Source: Pristionchus mayeri
Taxonomy: Eukaryota > Nematoda > Chromadorea > Rhabditida > Neodiplogasteridae
Direction of reading: 5' to 3'
NCBI GenBank assembly: GCA_036245805.1
Contig: BTRK01000006.1
Coordinates: 29,020,901-29,084,900, forward strand
DNA length: 64,000 nt
The notes under the pieces were generated by a model. That model saw nothing but the letters and a program-made list of their open reading frames with translations. It was not told where the DNA came from and searched no databases. Numbering within the stretch: position 1 is the first letter of the stretch; every line of letters begins with the position of its first letter. The translations under genes were made by a program, and so were the position numbers. Positions 12,001-22,748 of the stretch are shown here, in pieces.

Positions 12001-15000
12001 TTATAGCTATTAAATGAGCTCTCCATTATCCTTTTGCATATTTCGCACTTACCTCCCAAAGTGGTTGTTCTCATGACCCCTTCTGATCTACTGTCCCACT
12101 CCCTCTCCGCTCTCCTCCTTTTCCATACTCTCTTTTCCCTATTCCTTACTAGGGTTAACAATTCAAGGATTCTTCTTCTCATTACATTGATTGTAACATA
12201 TCTTTCCATCTTTCCATTTTCACTCGTCCTGAGTGGTCGACTCGGTCGGCGCTCTCGCGAATGAAGTGGGGGAGGGAGTGACAGTCCACGCAACTGGACG
12301 ACTCCTTTGTTCTACCTGTTGCTACTTGGTTGTGTACGGTCTTCGGACCTTGGTACTCGGTTGAGTGTGTGTGATCTTTGTGATCGACGAGTTTTCGCAA
12401 CTCGGGACCTTCGTGGTCGTTCGTTTGCACGTGTGGCACGTGGTTAGGTGTGGATTCACCAGTGTGTGGGTGCTCACGCGGCTGTGAGAGACCAAAGATC
12501 GAAAGTCAGTGATCAGAGGTCTGAGGCTGAAGATCAGAGATCAGAGATCAGAGATCAGCGGTTCGAAGGAGAGATTGTGGGGCAATTTCTGTTCGACTTG
12601 TTTGTTGTTGTTTGTTTGTTTGTGTGGTTGTTGTTGTTTGCGTGCGGAAAGTGTTTGTGTTGTTGTTTGCGTGCGGAAATTGCACGTGTTTACGAATTGC
12701 GATGAGGTTGAGAAGGTCAGAGTGTACTCGGATTGGAAGTCTTTTTTTTTTCGGGGAACGGGCTCCGTTTGGACCAACTGATGATATTACAATCAAAGTT
12801 GGCGTCCATCAAGGAAGTGCCTTGAGTCCGTTCTTGTTCATACTAGTGTTGGAGTCAGTCCTAGGAGATACGATGGAACGTGCACCGAAGTGTCTAGCGT
12901 ATGCAGATGATCTGTGTCTGATAGATTCTGATATAAGCGGACTGGAGAGGAAAGTGAAGGAAGTGCAGAGCAGTGATGGGCTTGGAAGGTTAAATGGTCC
13001 CGGGGCGCGTATTTTTACTCACCGGGGCCGCGTGTAGCGGCTACGGGCGTGCCCCCGTTTTGCTACCGGGAGGGTTTAAACGAGGTTTAGCGGTGTTACG
13101 TAAGGTTACGCGTTTTTGAAGGCCGCGGGGCCGCGCACTCCCGGGTCCGGCGGCGCGGGGGGGGAAGGTCCAATTGTAAAATTTAGGGTCTAGGGGCATA
13201 TTTAGGGGGGTTTAGGGGGAATGTTTAAAGGTTTAAGGGGGTTAAGGGCACTAAACGCCTCTGGGGTCACAGCATTTACAGTTAGCGACCTCCCCCCCCC
13301 CCCCGGTCGTCAACTTGCTGACTACCGGGGCTGCGCAGATTTCTAGCCGGGGGTGGTGCAAATTTTAAAAAGCTTAACCTTTCATAGCACACCACTGGTG
13401 CAGAGAAGGTTGAAGGCGGGTGGACTGACTCTAAATACTCGTAAAACCGAATTCATGTTGGTTGGTGGAGGGCGTGGAGTGATGAGTGATGCAGATGGAG
13501 TGATGATTGGCCAGTGAAGGCATTTCGTTATCTTGGATCAATGATACACGAGGAGCGGAGAGAGATGTCAGCAGTCGGATAAGAAGCGGATGGGCAAAGT
13601 TCAACGCATGCACCGGCATCCTCAACGATTCAAGAGTGCGAATGAAGCTGAAAAGAAAAATCTATCGATCAATCGTGAGACCAGAAATGACGTACGGAGC
13701 GAGAATTGGCACTGACTGAAGCAATGGAGGAGAAACTGAATGTAGCTGAAATGAAGATGGCGAGGTGGGTATGCCGTGTGCGACTGAAGGACAAAGTGCG
13801 GAATGAAAAAGTGAGGCTGATGCTGGGTATCGCGCCGATTGCGGAGAAAATAAGAGAGAAGAGGCTACGATGGTACGGGCACATCAAACGTCGAGCTGCA
13901 GATCATCCGTGCCGTACCATTCTCAAGTACAAACCTTCTGAAAACAGACCAACGGGGAGACCCAAGATGAGCTGGGAGAAAGTCATCAAGAAGGATTTTG
14001 CAACAAAGCGATTAACTGAGAGACACACTCTTAATCGGGAATTATGGAGAACAAGAACTGCATATCCAGACCCCGCCCCTTGCGTGGAGAGAAGATGATT
14101 ATGATCGGAATAACGAAGAATATGATACCCTATCATTATTTCTTGTCAGACCAAAATTGTAACACTTCGACCTGGATAAAATGATGTGATGTGATGTGAT
14201 GTGATAATAATTAGCTGGGAAAGATAGGTTAGAGTTGGTACCAATAGATTCCAAATCGTCTGAGGATCATTTTTCATTTTTTAAACGTGTAAAACGGTTT
14301 GGTCATTCCTTCAGCCTTGCGCAAGGATAGGCTTTTTGAATAGACAAGGCCAGATGTGTTTCGTTCTTGCGCAAGGCTGAAGGAATGACCAAACCGTTTT
14401 ACACGTTTAAAAAAGAAAAATGATCCTGAGACAGATTTGGAATCGAATGGAATCAACTCTTTGCCTATGTTTTTCAGCTATTAGTTACGTTACAACCAAT
14501 TTAATGAGTCGAAACAATCCCGAAAAAATTCCTTGAATTGTCAACCCTATTCCTTACCATTCTCATCTTTATTTCTTCCACTTTCTAGTCCCTTCTCCTT
14601 CCCTTCCTATTCTTTCCTTTTATTCGAATTATCTAGTCCCATCTGCAGTAAATCTAGAAATAGTTGGCAATTGGATAGTGTCGACAGTCTGCCTTCCTTG
14701 CTCTCTCTCTCTCTCATTCTTCTCTCCTCCCCTTTTCAATCAGTGAGTGATCCCCCTCATTGCAGCGTCCGATGGAGTCTTCCCATCACGGAGTCGATGA
14801 CATACTCGAGCACCACTACGACAAGACTCACGAGAAGGTATGTCTCCCCCCAGTCATCGCTCTACTCGTCGCACTCTTTGTTCTTCATCCGTATCTCTCT
14901 TCTTCTCTCTTTACCATACGGTTGTTTTTCGTCATCTCTTTCTTCTCCACCCTGGAAAAGCTAGAGGTTCGGAGGAGAGGGGGAGACTTGGAACAAGTGA

Positions 15001-18000
15001 CTCCCATCCCCTTCTTCCCCTCTCCTACTATCTACCCTCTCCTTCTTCTCACCACTCAATTAGAGAGCAAAAAGTATGGAGGAGATTTGTCGAATGGTCT
15101 AAATGAGAAAGCCATATAGAAAGAAGCGACTATTTGTATCGCACATGCGAATTGGGCATGGCGAGAAGCGTCGTGGTGAACAGATGATAAAGACTCAACT
15201 GTGGGCTAGTAGAAGAAATATGGATAGGATCCATTGGGCACTCATTTTCTTGAGAATTTAAGAGACCCGCTCCGTAAGAATCGATCACTCCGCGGACACG
15301 TTTGGCCCTAGCAACGGGAACCGTGGGAGCTCACTGTGGTGCGGGGAGTGCCCTAGGCCCGCATTATTGCAATTCACCACTTATTATATGTTACGGCCAT
15401 TGAGCAGCTAAATAATATAATTAAAGAGAAAAACGGACAAAAAATCATATTTTCTTAAGGATGCGAAATCGACTCAAAAGTCAAAATATGTTTCACTTGT
15501 GGTGCCCCCATGTTGTTAAAATGATATTAAGTGTAGAAATCGATCGATTCTGAATACTATTTTTTGACCTCAAATTTCACTTTTTCTTTCCTGCCTGGCT
15601 CATTTCGATCCCAATCCCTTAGCTTTTTTAACCCCAATATACTCTGGACTATGACGCTTCACCTCTGCTACACAGCTAGTCTCGACAGCTTCTTCGCTTT
15701 CGAGAAATAATTTTCCAACGTGTAATTTAAAGAAACGCAAAAATTCAAAAATTCATTTTTGCCAATCTTTTTACAACAATGAGTAGCTATTAACATTTAT
15801 AGATTGTCCTTGATTAGATACTTTTGAAGATACTGAATGTATCTCATTTTCTTGAATTTGAAAAAATCACTTTTCACAACTTCGAGAATACCAATATTTG
15901 AGCATAATTTCCTAGTCTCCAGTTAGCCCAATCCCTTAGGTTTTCTATCGCCCATACACTTGGTACTATGTAACTTAACTTCTGCTACAAAGGTAATCTC
16001 GACAGCTTCTTCGCTTTCGAGAAATGATTTCGAATGTGTCACTTTGAAGTACTCCAAACATTCAAAAATTCATATATTTCAATTCACNNNNNNNNNNNNN
16101 NNNNNNNNNNNNNNNNNNNNNNNNNNNNNNNNNNNNNNNNNNNNNNNNNNNNNNNNNNNNNNNNNNNNNNNNNNNNNNNNNNNNNNNNNNNNNNNNNNNN
16201 NNNNNNNNNNNNNNNNNNNNNNNNNNNNNNNNNNNNNNNNNNNNNNNNNNNNNNNNNNNNNNNNNNNNNNNNNNNNNNNNNNNNNNNNNNNNNNNNNNNN
16301 NNNNNNNNNNNNNNNNNNNNNNNNNNNNNNNNNNNNNNNNNNNNNNNNNNNNNNNNNNNNNNNNNNNNNNNNNNNNNNNNNNNNNNNNNNNNNNNNNNNN
16401 NNNNNNNNNNNNNNNNNNNNNNNNNNNNNNNNNNNNNNNNNNNNNNNNNNNNNNNNNNNNNNNNNNNNNNNNNNNNNNNNNNNNNNNNNNNNNNNNNNNN
16501 NNNNNNNNNNNNNNNNNNNNNNNNNNNNNNNNNNNNNNNNNNNNNNNNNNNNNNNNNNNNNNNNNNNNNNNNNNNNNNNNNNNNNNNGTAGGATATTTCA
16601 AGATGATCGCTAATCGATCCCATAATTAAATTGATGCCGAATATGTTTTCTTTTTGAGTGGATCCTGGTGTTAGAATTCCTGGTGTTAGATTTTAAAAAA
16701 TTTTAAAGGTTAAAAAGATTGATCAGCATAATCAGACATCTCCTTCTTCGCTCACTTACATAAAGAGCGGAAGAACGGGAATTTAAGCTCGTTCTTATCG
16801 TCTTTCGCCCTCGTTCTAACAGAGAGGCGAAAGAAGTGAATTGCACTGGGGAAGACACTTCAGTATTATTCCAGTTTCACAAATGTCGATGAACTCGATA
16901 ATTGATATGATATGAGTAGAGTCAAATATTGGGGAGGGATAGATTCACGCTCAGGTCAACTCCACCCCTCTGTCCCTTCATTTTTGTCGGGGAAATGAGG
17001 GGCGTTTTTCTAATTTCTTCCTTACTTTGAACGCATTACTTTTCGTCCCATAAACTAGTGTCTCTATGATAAGGAGTACGACTGGTAGATGAATGAAGAT
17101 TCAATATTAGCAGTGAATGGCGGAGTGGAAGACATAAACCTTGACCTCCTTATCATGCCGATTGACTCCATTAGCTGTTATCTGCATCTAATCAGTCCCT
17201 ATCATTTGCTGTCATAGTAAACGTTGAGAGATGAATGACAGTCGGAATGGAATCTCCTTGTACAGTTGTCGAACTGCTAACTAGAGAGCAATGATGGAAG
17301 GAGAGAAAGAGAGGGAGGGAGAGAGTGTGTGGATGGAGGAGAGCTCCGATTTGCCTATCCGTGTTTGCACAGCGATGAAACACATCTACGTCATTGCTCA
17401 GGAATAGCTATTTTGTGCCTTCATTTTTGGAATTGATTGGGAACGCTGTACTTGACAGTTGGAATTAATTGGATTTGTATGAATGAGCGTGAGAGGATGG
17501 GGGGGGGGTTGGTCACTCCAATTCCTTTTGTGAATTGAAAAGGTGGGGATCCCTCTCTTCTCCATTCAGTCAAGGCAGTTTTTACATGGACGATATTAGA
17601 TAGTAGTTCTCTGTGATCGTCCGATCGTATCTGTGTCGCCTCGTAGTCTTTCTCGCATCATATTTCCCATGCCCCACTGTCATCTCAAGTCTGCTGCTGC
17701 ATTAAAACACCACAGGGAAGGTGATCGATGGGGGAAGGCTAAATTATATTTTGGCGGATGGTAATATAAGCTAGCTTACCAGGGACACGTGGGCTCAGCC
17801 TAGTACAAAAAGTCGCGACAGCTTGGACCGTTCAAAAGTGTTTGCGGGAAAAAACGTATAATTTCTGCAAAGTTACTAGCACACCATTTACTAGAGTAGT
17901 TCGCGATAAGTGATGTGACTGCGTAGGTGGTTAGCACGTACTTGAGTCGATACTCAAGCAAGAGATTTATCACATTGTGAGCTGTGATTTTGCACACTTT

Positions 18001-19178
18001 ATGTCTCGCAACGATTTCATTAATTATAAAGTGCTGATACGGTGGCCAATTTTCCCGCCCGAGGCCCGCTCTAGTTATACTTTTCTTGTTCAGTGGGATT
18101 TATTCTGAGCCCACGTGAGGGAAGTATGGTAGGAAGCTAGGATTGATACAATTTGAAGTGAAGATCCATAAAAAGCAAAAAAATGAGAAGTAGCTTAGAA
18201 TTAGTGCAATAATAACGTATTAATTTACACTTGTTTGAGTGCTCGATTTGATCTACTGGCGAGACCCCAAGAAGTCTGGCATCGCTCTCGGTGCAATCTT
18301 GACTATTCTCTTCATTCTCACCCGGTGAGTGCGCAACGATACGCTAATACGATACAACGATACGATACAAATAATCTTCCTTGGCTTTTGCAACTAATAC
18401 ATTTTGGAATGAAGTTGTTGAGCGAATCCTTTCCGAATGTCTCGACTCCCCCTCATTTATTTCTAATCTCCTTCTCTTCAGTTTCCCTCTCATCACTGTC
18501 CTATCGTACTCTGGTCTCGCTCTCCTCACTGGCACCCTCGGATTCCGCGTGCTCAAGACCATCGAGGCTCAGATCAAGAAGACTGACGGGCCGAATCCCT
18601 TCCAGTGAGTGTCCTCCCTCCACTTCCTTCCTCATTTCGTTCCTCACTTAATTGTAATCTTCAGGCCGTATCTCGAACAGGAGTTGTCGATCCCTCAGGA
18701 TAGAGTTCGCGAGCAGGTGGATGTGGTGGTGGAACACGTCCAGTGTCTCGCTCGTCAGTTGAGGAGACTCTTCCTTGTTGAGAGCATCGTCGATTCAGTC
18801 AAGGTCAGAGACGGGGGAGAAAGGAAAGACTGACTCTGCTCGTCCTCAGTTTGGTCTTCTCCTCTGGTCTCTCACTTACATCGGAGCATGGTTCTCTGGC
18901 TGCACTCTCCTCTTCCTTGCTATCATTGCCATCTTCTCCATTCCTAAGATCTACGAGACTTACCAGGTATGCTTCCTGATTCCCCTGCCTCCGTCTTCCC
19001 TCCTACCTCCTCCCTCCTCCGTCTACCCTCCTCCATCCCATTCCTCTCATTGCAGGAGCCAATCGATGCTCAGCTGGCAATCGTCAAGGGGCACATCGAC
19101 AATGTCACTAATCTAGTGGAGGAAAAGCTTCCTTTCCTCAAGAGAAGTGTCGCTGAGGCGGCGAAGAAGGATGAGTAG
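6091..19178 (+). CDS. ret-1: Reticulon (ret-1-like), 13-exon gene
   Basis: Reticulons are ER membrane proteins whose paired hydrophobic hairpins wedge into and bend the tubular ER. Exons: 6091-6201, 6270-6344, 9089-9161, 9413-9477, 10379-10720, 10865-10957, 14766-14837, 17690-17720, 18240-18324, 18482-18604, 18665-18803, 18850-18966, 19056-19178. All joins keep phase and total 1449 nt (482 aa). The start ATG at 6091 follows TTTTACC. The N-terminal part is Ser/Pro/Asp-rich, including VDLLGDFEE and PDFEVIGKDHIDLL. The last five exons form the reticulon homology domain (about 195 aa): VLDLIYWRDPKKSG opening, hairpin 1, a hydrophilic loop, hairpin 2 (FGLLLWSLTYIGAWFSG) and IPKIYETYQ. The protein ends AAKKDE, fitting a KKxx ER-retrieval signal. 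The domain identity is firm; the 31-nt exon 17690-17720 and the start of exon 5 are less so. The acceptor at 18239 (TTTGAG) is weak, and the gap in intron 7 could hide an exon. Confidence 0.93.
6417..8010. repeat. 1.6 kb fold-back element in reticulon intron 2
   Basis: The outer arms (6417-6512 and 7914-8010) share CTCGAAAATGTGC and AGAGACTTTTTG motifs in inverse orientation. The inner arms (about 6720-7170 and 7380-7840) mirror each other closely, for example the ATCGATGAGCGCTACAAACTG core near 7620. The left side carries about 200 bp with no partner (6513-6719), which includes a possible GTTTAC-rich insertion. No open frame of note. Confidence 0.85.
8151..9074. repeat. Half of a CACGGGTCTCC-family fold-back, abutting exon 3
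   Basis: A short left stub (8151-8195) mirrors 8301-8350, and the right arm runs to 9074, ending TTTTACAGGAGACCCGTG. The same end occurs at 21104/22748, 45879/48614 and 51621/53841. Most of the left arm is lost. The element stops 14 bp before the inferred acceptor of reticulon exon 3 at 9088 and carries its own AG at 9063-9064 in the same frame. Confidence 0.75.
10484..10720 (+). CDS. Possible alternative first exon of reticulon (MRWFRSRSRSS...)
   Basis: Within exon 5 of the reticulon model an in-frame ATG at 10484 opens a basic, Arg/Ser-rich start (MRWFRSRSRSSQKY) followed by an acidic/Ser-Pro region, ending at a GTGAGT donor at 10721 in phase 0. The segment 10379-10483 upstream is open but looks less coding-like (PPSSYLLCDLPSLS). 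This exon may therefore begin a shorter isoform rather than be internal. Multiple promoters are typical of reticulon genes; use here is inference. Confidence 0.4.
12285..14208 (+). pseudogene. Dead RTE-type non-LTR retrotransposon
   Basis: A reverse transcriptase fragment shows VGVHQGSALSPF (12799 on) and the catalytic YADD box (12900-12911). After the inserted hAT element, the thumb and C-terminal parts follow: GGLTLNTRKTEF, FRYLGSMI, RLRWYGHIKR and GRPKMSW, ending at 14098. Frame changes or stops near 13516, 13585 and 13716 break the frame. The endonuclease domain and the N-terminal half of the RT are absent; instead 12285-12780 holds 5' sequence with a GATCAGAG tandem repeat. The 3' end is a (TGTGA)n tail at 14181-14206, as expected for RTE-like LINEs that end in short tandem repeats. 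It lies in the sense orientation in reticulon intron 6. Confidence 0.85.
12971..13397. mobile_element. Non-autonomous hAT element with 8 bp target duplication
   Basis: The 427 bp element starts CAGTGATGGGC and ends GCACACCACTG, the typical hAT terminal pattern, with inverted GAAAGGTTAA-like subterminal sequence. It is flanked on both sides by GTGCAGAG (12963-12970 and 13398-13405), a perfect 8 bp duplication. Deleting the element and one duplication reconnects the LINE frame across VKEVQ and LKAGG. It is GC-rich (CCGGGGCGCG, CCGCGGGGCC) unlike its surroundings and holds a C13 run at 13292-13304. No transposase. Confidence 0.93.
14245..14445. repeat. Fold-back MITE, about 200 bp
   Basis: The arms mirror each other: GATTCCAAATCG..GAGGATCATTTTTC on the left and the complement on the right, with a near-perfect inner arm including AACGGTTTGGTCATTCCTTC. 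The loop is about 35 bp. It lies just downstream of the LINE in reticulon intron 6. Confidence 0.85.
15608..16087. repeat. Tandem repeat (about 315 bp unit) running into the gap
   Basis: Two diverged copies start at about 15608 and 15924. Both contain CCCAATCCCTTAG, CTTCACCTCTGCTACA-like and TCTCGACAGCTTCTTCGCTTTCGAGAAAT-like segments (the last shared almost base for base). The second copy is cut by the gap, so more units may be hidden there. Confidence 0.75.
16088..16587. other. Assembly gap (500 N)
   Basis: Exactly 500 unknown bases, a conventional placeholder rather than a measured length. It falls in reticulon intron 7, so the intron size is unknown and an exon could be hidden. Confidence 0.99.
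17786..18117. mobile_element. 332 bp MITE with 5 bp target duplication in reticulon intron 8
   Basis: Perfect 13 bp terminal inverted repeats CACGTGGGCTCAG / CTGAGCCCACGTG are flanked on both sides by AGGGA (17781-17785 and 18118-18122). No coding capacity. It lies about 120 bp upstream of the first exon of the reticulon domain. Superfamily not assigned. Confidence 0.8.
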
Positions 19179-19698
19179 ATGGAGACTCCACCCATTCATC
19201 CTTCCTCTATTCCTCTATTCCACTCCATGCTTACCTTGGTTCCTCCTCTTAAACCATCCTACTATACTACATTTTCTTAATCAGGCAACTCTAAGTATCC
19301 TCTTGTAAGAATAAGAGACGGGCTGTATCGTGGATTGTAGCACCCTTACTGTCTACCGTAATACCATTCTGACCACACGGTGGACGGATCGATTCACATC
19401 TCCTGCAGTAGTCTCCTATTTCTAGTAATCAACGACCTAGTCAAGAGGCGAACCAAAGCATCTGAAATTATTGATCGTTATTGGCTTCCTTATCCGTTTT
19501 TATCGTTGGTGTGCTTATTGTGAGGTCCTTTGTCCATTTAGCATTTTACCCCTACCGTATTCCAATCACACGACCACCTCGCCTGTCCTGGCTGACTGTT
19601 CCAAAAACGAAGAATCATCCCTCAATTCTGTCGTCATTTTCTCGCTGAGCTGAACTACTCTGTTTTCTTCATGTTGCTAATCTTCCTTCCACTGCTGT

Positions 19699-19704
19699 AA
19701 TAAA
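19699..19704 (+). promoter_or_regulatory. Candidate poly(A) signal of reticulon
   Basis: AATAAA 520 bp after the stop codon, the first canonical hexamer seen downstream. Cleavage site not determinable. Confidence 0.4.
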
Positions 19705-20239
19705 CAGTTCTTCGCGATTCCTTTGCGCATACACAATCCACTGCTAATTTGTACTCTCCATAACTACAAGTATTCTATCGTTGGTTCCCCTCCCCTTCCT
19801 ATCCTCTTTCTCTACCCTCAGTGAGTCAGAGTCCCTCACCAGCTAGGCACGGCGTTCTTAAATAGCCGTTATAAAATTATATATAGATTCTTTTGAGGTG
19901 CCGCATCCCAGTTTTCAGTCATTAGCAAGAGCATCTCGGGACGCAACTACTGCGAAAATTTGACCAAATTCTATATTCGCGAACATGCCGCATTGTGCTC
20001 TCATTTTTATGGAATTTCAGAAATAATTTTCAAACGGACGTCTTACGAAGTGCCGCTCTCCAGTTCTTTGCTGATATATTCTTTGAGATCGAATACAGCG
20101 TTTGAGAGAAAAGTGGGAAAATCGATGTTCGCGAACCATGTTTTTAAAAATAATCAGATTATTAGCTATTACGGTAAATTTCGTCGTAGGATAACTTAAA
20201 TTTGAATTTATCGACGTTTATTGATCGAAATCAATCTAC

Positions 20240-20553
20240 TCCGGTTTTTCAGCGCAGGAAGCGCGCCACTTTTGCGAAGCGGTGCGGATACCTTGCACCA
20301 CCTCGCAAACGTATTCCGCGCAGCTTCGTGAAAGTTGCGGCGCCGCTTCATGTAAGTAACGCCGCAGCTTCGCGAAAGTGGCGCGGACTAATTAAATAAC
20401 CCTGCGCCACTTTCGCGAAGCTGCGGCGTTACTTACATGCAGTGGCGCCGCAACTTTCACGAAGCTGCGCGGAATACGTTTGCGAGGTGGCGTTGTAAGG
20501 TATCCGCACCGCTTCGCAAAAGTGGCGCGCATCCTGCATCGGAAAACCGGAGT
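20240..20553. repeat. GC-rich near-perfect palindrome with internal repeated motif
   Basis: Arms of about 150 bp meet near 20395. Within each arm a motif of the form GCGCCACTTTCGCGAAGCTGCG recurs in both orientations, so each arm can also fold on itself. It stands out sharply from the AT-rich flanks. No coding capacity (a 65-aa open frame is a by-product of the arm). Confidence 0.85.
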
Positions 20554-20639
20554 ATCCCCAGCTCACGGCCCCTTATTCGTCGACATTAGAAAACCTAATC
20601 CGCCTAATTTTTGTCGAACGGAAATCATTCAAACGTGCC

Positions 20640-21090
20640 TAAATTGACCCTGCCTCAGGAAATCAGGAAATTGCGGGTCATTTAAGCTTCAAATTTTACA
20701 GTATTTATACCTCTCCTCTGCGTCTTTTGCCAAATTTCAGTTTGCAATTCACTGCTAAATAGAGAATTGGAGAAAAGGGTCGTGGGCGGAGTTAGGCGGT
20801 CCGATTTTCCGAATGTCGACGGGCAGGGGACCGTGCCAGCTCAATATAATTAGGGTCCTCCGCACAAAATTTCAAAATTTATCTAAAATTCTGATATATA
20901 TGGTACGGGGTTATCGATGATGCGGAAAGAGAATAGCGTCACTAGAATTATAATATATTTCAATGTCAATGAGTATGAGCCTATTTCTCTAAGCTCCGCC
21001 CATCGTCGTGTAGTGCAAGCTCTCCAGAGGTTCGCTGGGTCATGTCAGTTCAGCGGGACAATATTTCGAAATTTCACATTGAATATATCA
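20640..21090. repeat. Dispersed repeat copies (GTCGACGGGCAGGGG and GATGCGGAAAGAG families)
   Basis: 20640-20850 matches 27690-27855 and the reverse complement of 50665-50850. 20845-21080 matches 26760-27000, the reverse complement of 45540-45780 and part of 61880-61990. Both pieces share the CTCCGCCC-containing core. They are non-coding interspersed repeats. Confidence 0.75.
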
Positions 21091-21103
21091 TGTTTTATTT
21101 TAT

Positions 21104-22748
21104 CACGGGTCTCCTGTTAAAGTGCAGGAAAACGACTCACTTTTGCTACTAGAAAATATTTTGTGTCTCCCATTTCGATGTAAATTGGTTGGTGGACCCT
21201 ATTGGGGGTTAGACTAAGGTCCATCCATGTGATTTTGTCGAATCCGCTTATTATCGATTTTTTTTATCTACCTGATACAAAAGGCATAACTCGCTCAATT
21301 TTGATCGTACAGCGAACTTTTTTTCTCATCTTACTCGTCTCGGTGAGTTCTACAAATGTCTCAACATCTACAAAAGGGAAGGAAGTCGTCTTCATGGTCA
21401 TTTCCTCGAAAAAGTGATTTTCCGATCAAGAAATCGATTGTTTGACCATCACAGGTGTTAAATACAATGGTTTTTATTTCAAATATGGATTCTACGCATC
21501 AAATTAGGGGGTGTATATGTTGATCACTTTCCATCTCTGACCTTTCACTATCGATTTAGTATTAAGGATTCGCGGCTTTTCCAGACTTGGTTATCTTTTG
21601 ACAAATTTCGTTTTTTGATCGTATCTCTGTTCAACTTGGTGCAATCGAGCACTCAAAAAGCGCGATCGATAGCTCTCAAGAAGACCTACAAATTCGATTT
21701 AGTAGTTCCAATCGTTATTATTCTTCGTTTTCAGGTTATTTTTTTAAATGTCAATGAAAAATGCAATAATTTGATCTTTCTGCAAAAGATTTTGCATGAT
21801 AGGCTTTCCACACTTGTTTTGCAACTTAGCAATGATTTCGGACATTTTTGATCATTATTAATGCTATCGCAATAAGGATAAACCCGAAGAAACTCGTACA
21901 TTATCTCTTAACACTTGATTTGCGAACTTCTCATCTACATTTTGGAATAAATGACATATATGAATAAAGAAAGGAATCTGTATTTGACCGTAAATTACAT
22001 GAGTCATGATGAAACATGTCCGAAATCATTGCTAAGTTGCAAAACAAGTGTGGAAAGCCTATCATGCAAAATTTGGTGCAGAAAGATCTCACTATTGCAT
22101 TTTTCATTCACATTTCGTATAATAACCTGAAAACGAAGAATAATAGCGATTGGAACTACAAAATGGAATTTGTAGGTCTTCTTGAGAGCTATCGATCGCG
22201 CTCCTTGAGTGCTCGATTGCACCAAGTTGAACAGAGATACGATCAAAAAACAAAATTTGTCAAAAGATAACCAAGTCTGGAAAAGCCGCGAATCCTCCAT
22301 ACTAAATCGATAGTGAAAGGTCAGAGATATGGAAAATCATCAACACATACACCCCCTAATTTGATGAGTAGAATCCATATTTGAAATAAAAACCATTGTA
22401 TTTAACACCTGTGATGGTCAAACAATCGATTTCTTGATCGGAAAATCACTTTCGAGGAAATGAACATGAAGACGACTTCCTTCCCTTTTGTAGATGTTGA
22501 GACATTTGTAGAACTCACCGAGACGAGTAAAATGAGAAAAAAAAGTTCGCTGTACGATCAAAATTGAGCGAGTTATGCCTTTTGTATCAGGTAGATCAAA
22601 AAAATCGATAATAAGCAGATTCGACAAAATCACGTGGATGGGCCTTAGTCTAACCCCCAATAGGGTCCACCAACCAAGTTACATCGAAATCGGAGACACA
22701 AAATATTTCTAGTCGCCAGCGTTCCTCCATTCTTACAGGAAACCCGTG
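21104..22748. repeat. Complete CACGGGTCTCC-family fold-back, 1.6 kb
   Basis: The left end is CACGGGTCTCCTG at 21104 and the right end is CAGGAAACCCGTG at 22748. Arms of about 750 bp mirror each other around a centre near 21930; shared landmarks are AAAGGGAAGGAAGTCGTCTT near 21370 and its complement near 22480. No transposase. It is the most intact single copy of this family in the window. Confidence 0.88.

Noticed and set aside
15960..16623. Long open frames across the gap
   Set aside because: Made of N bases only.
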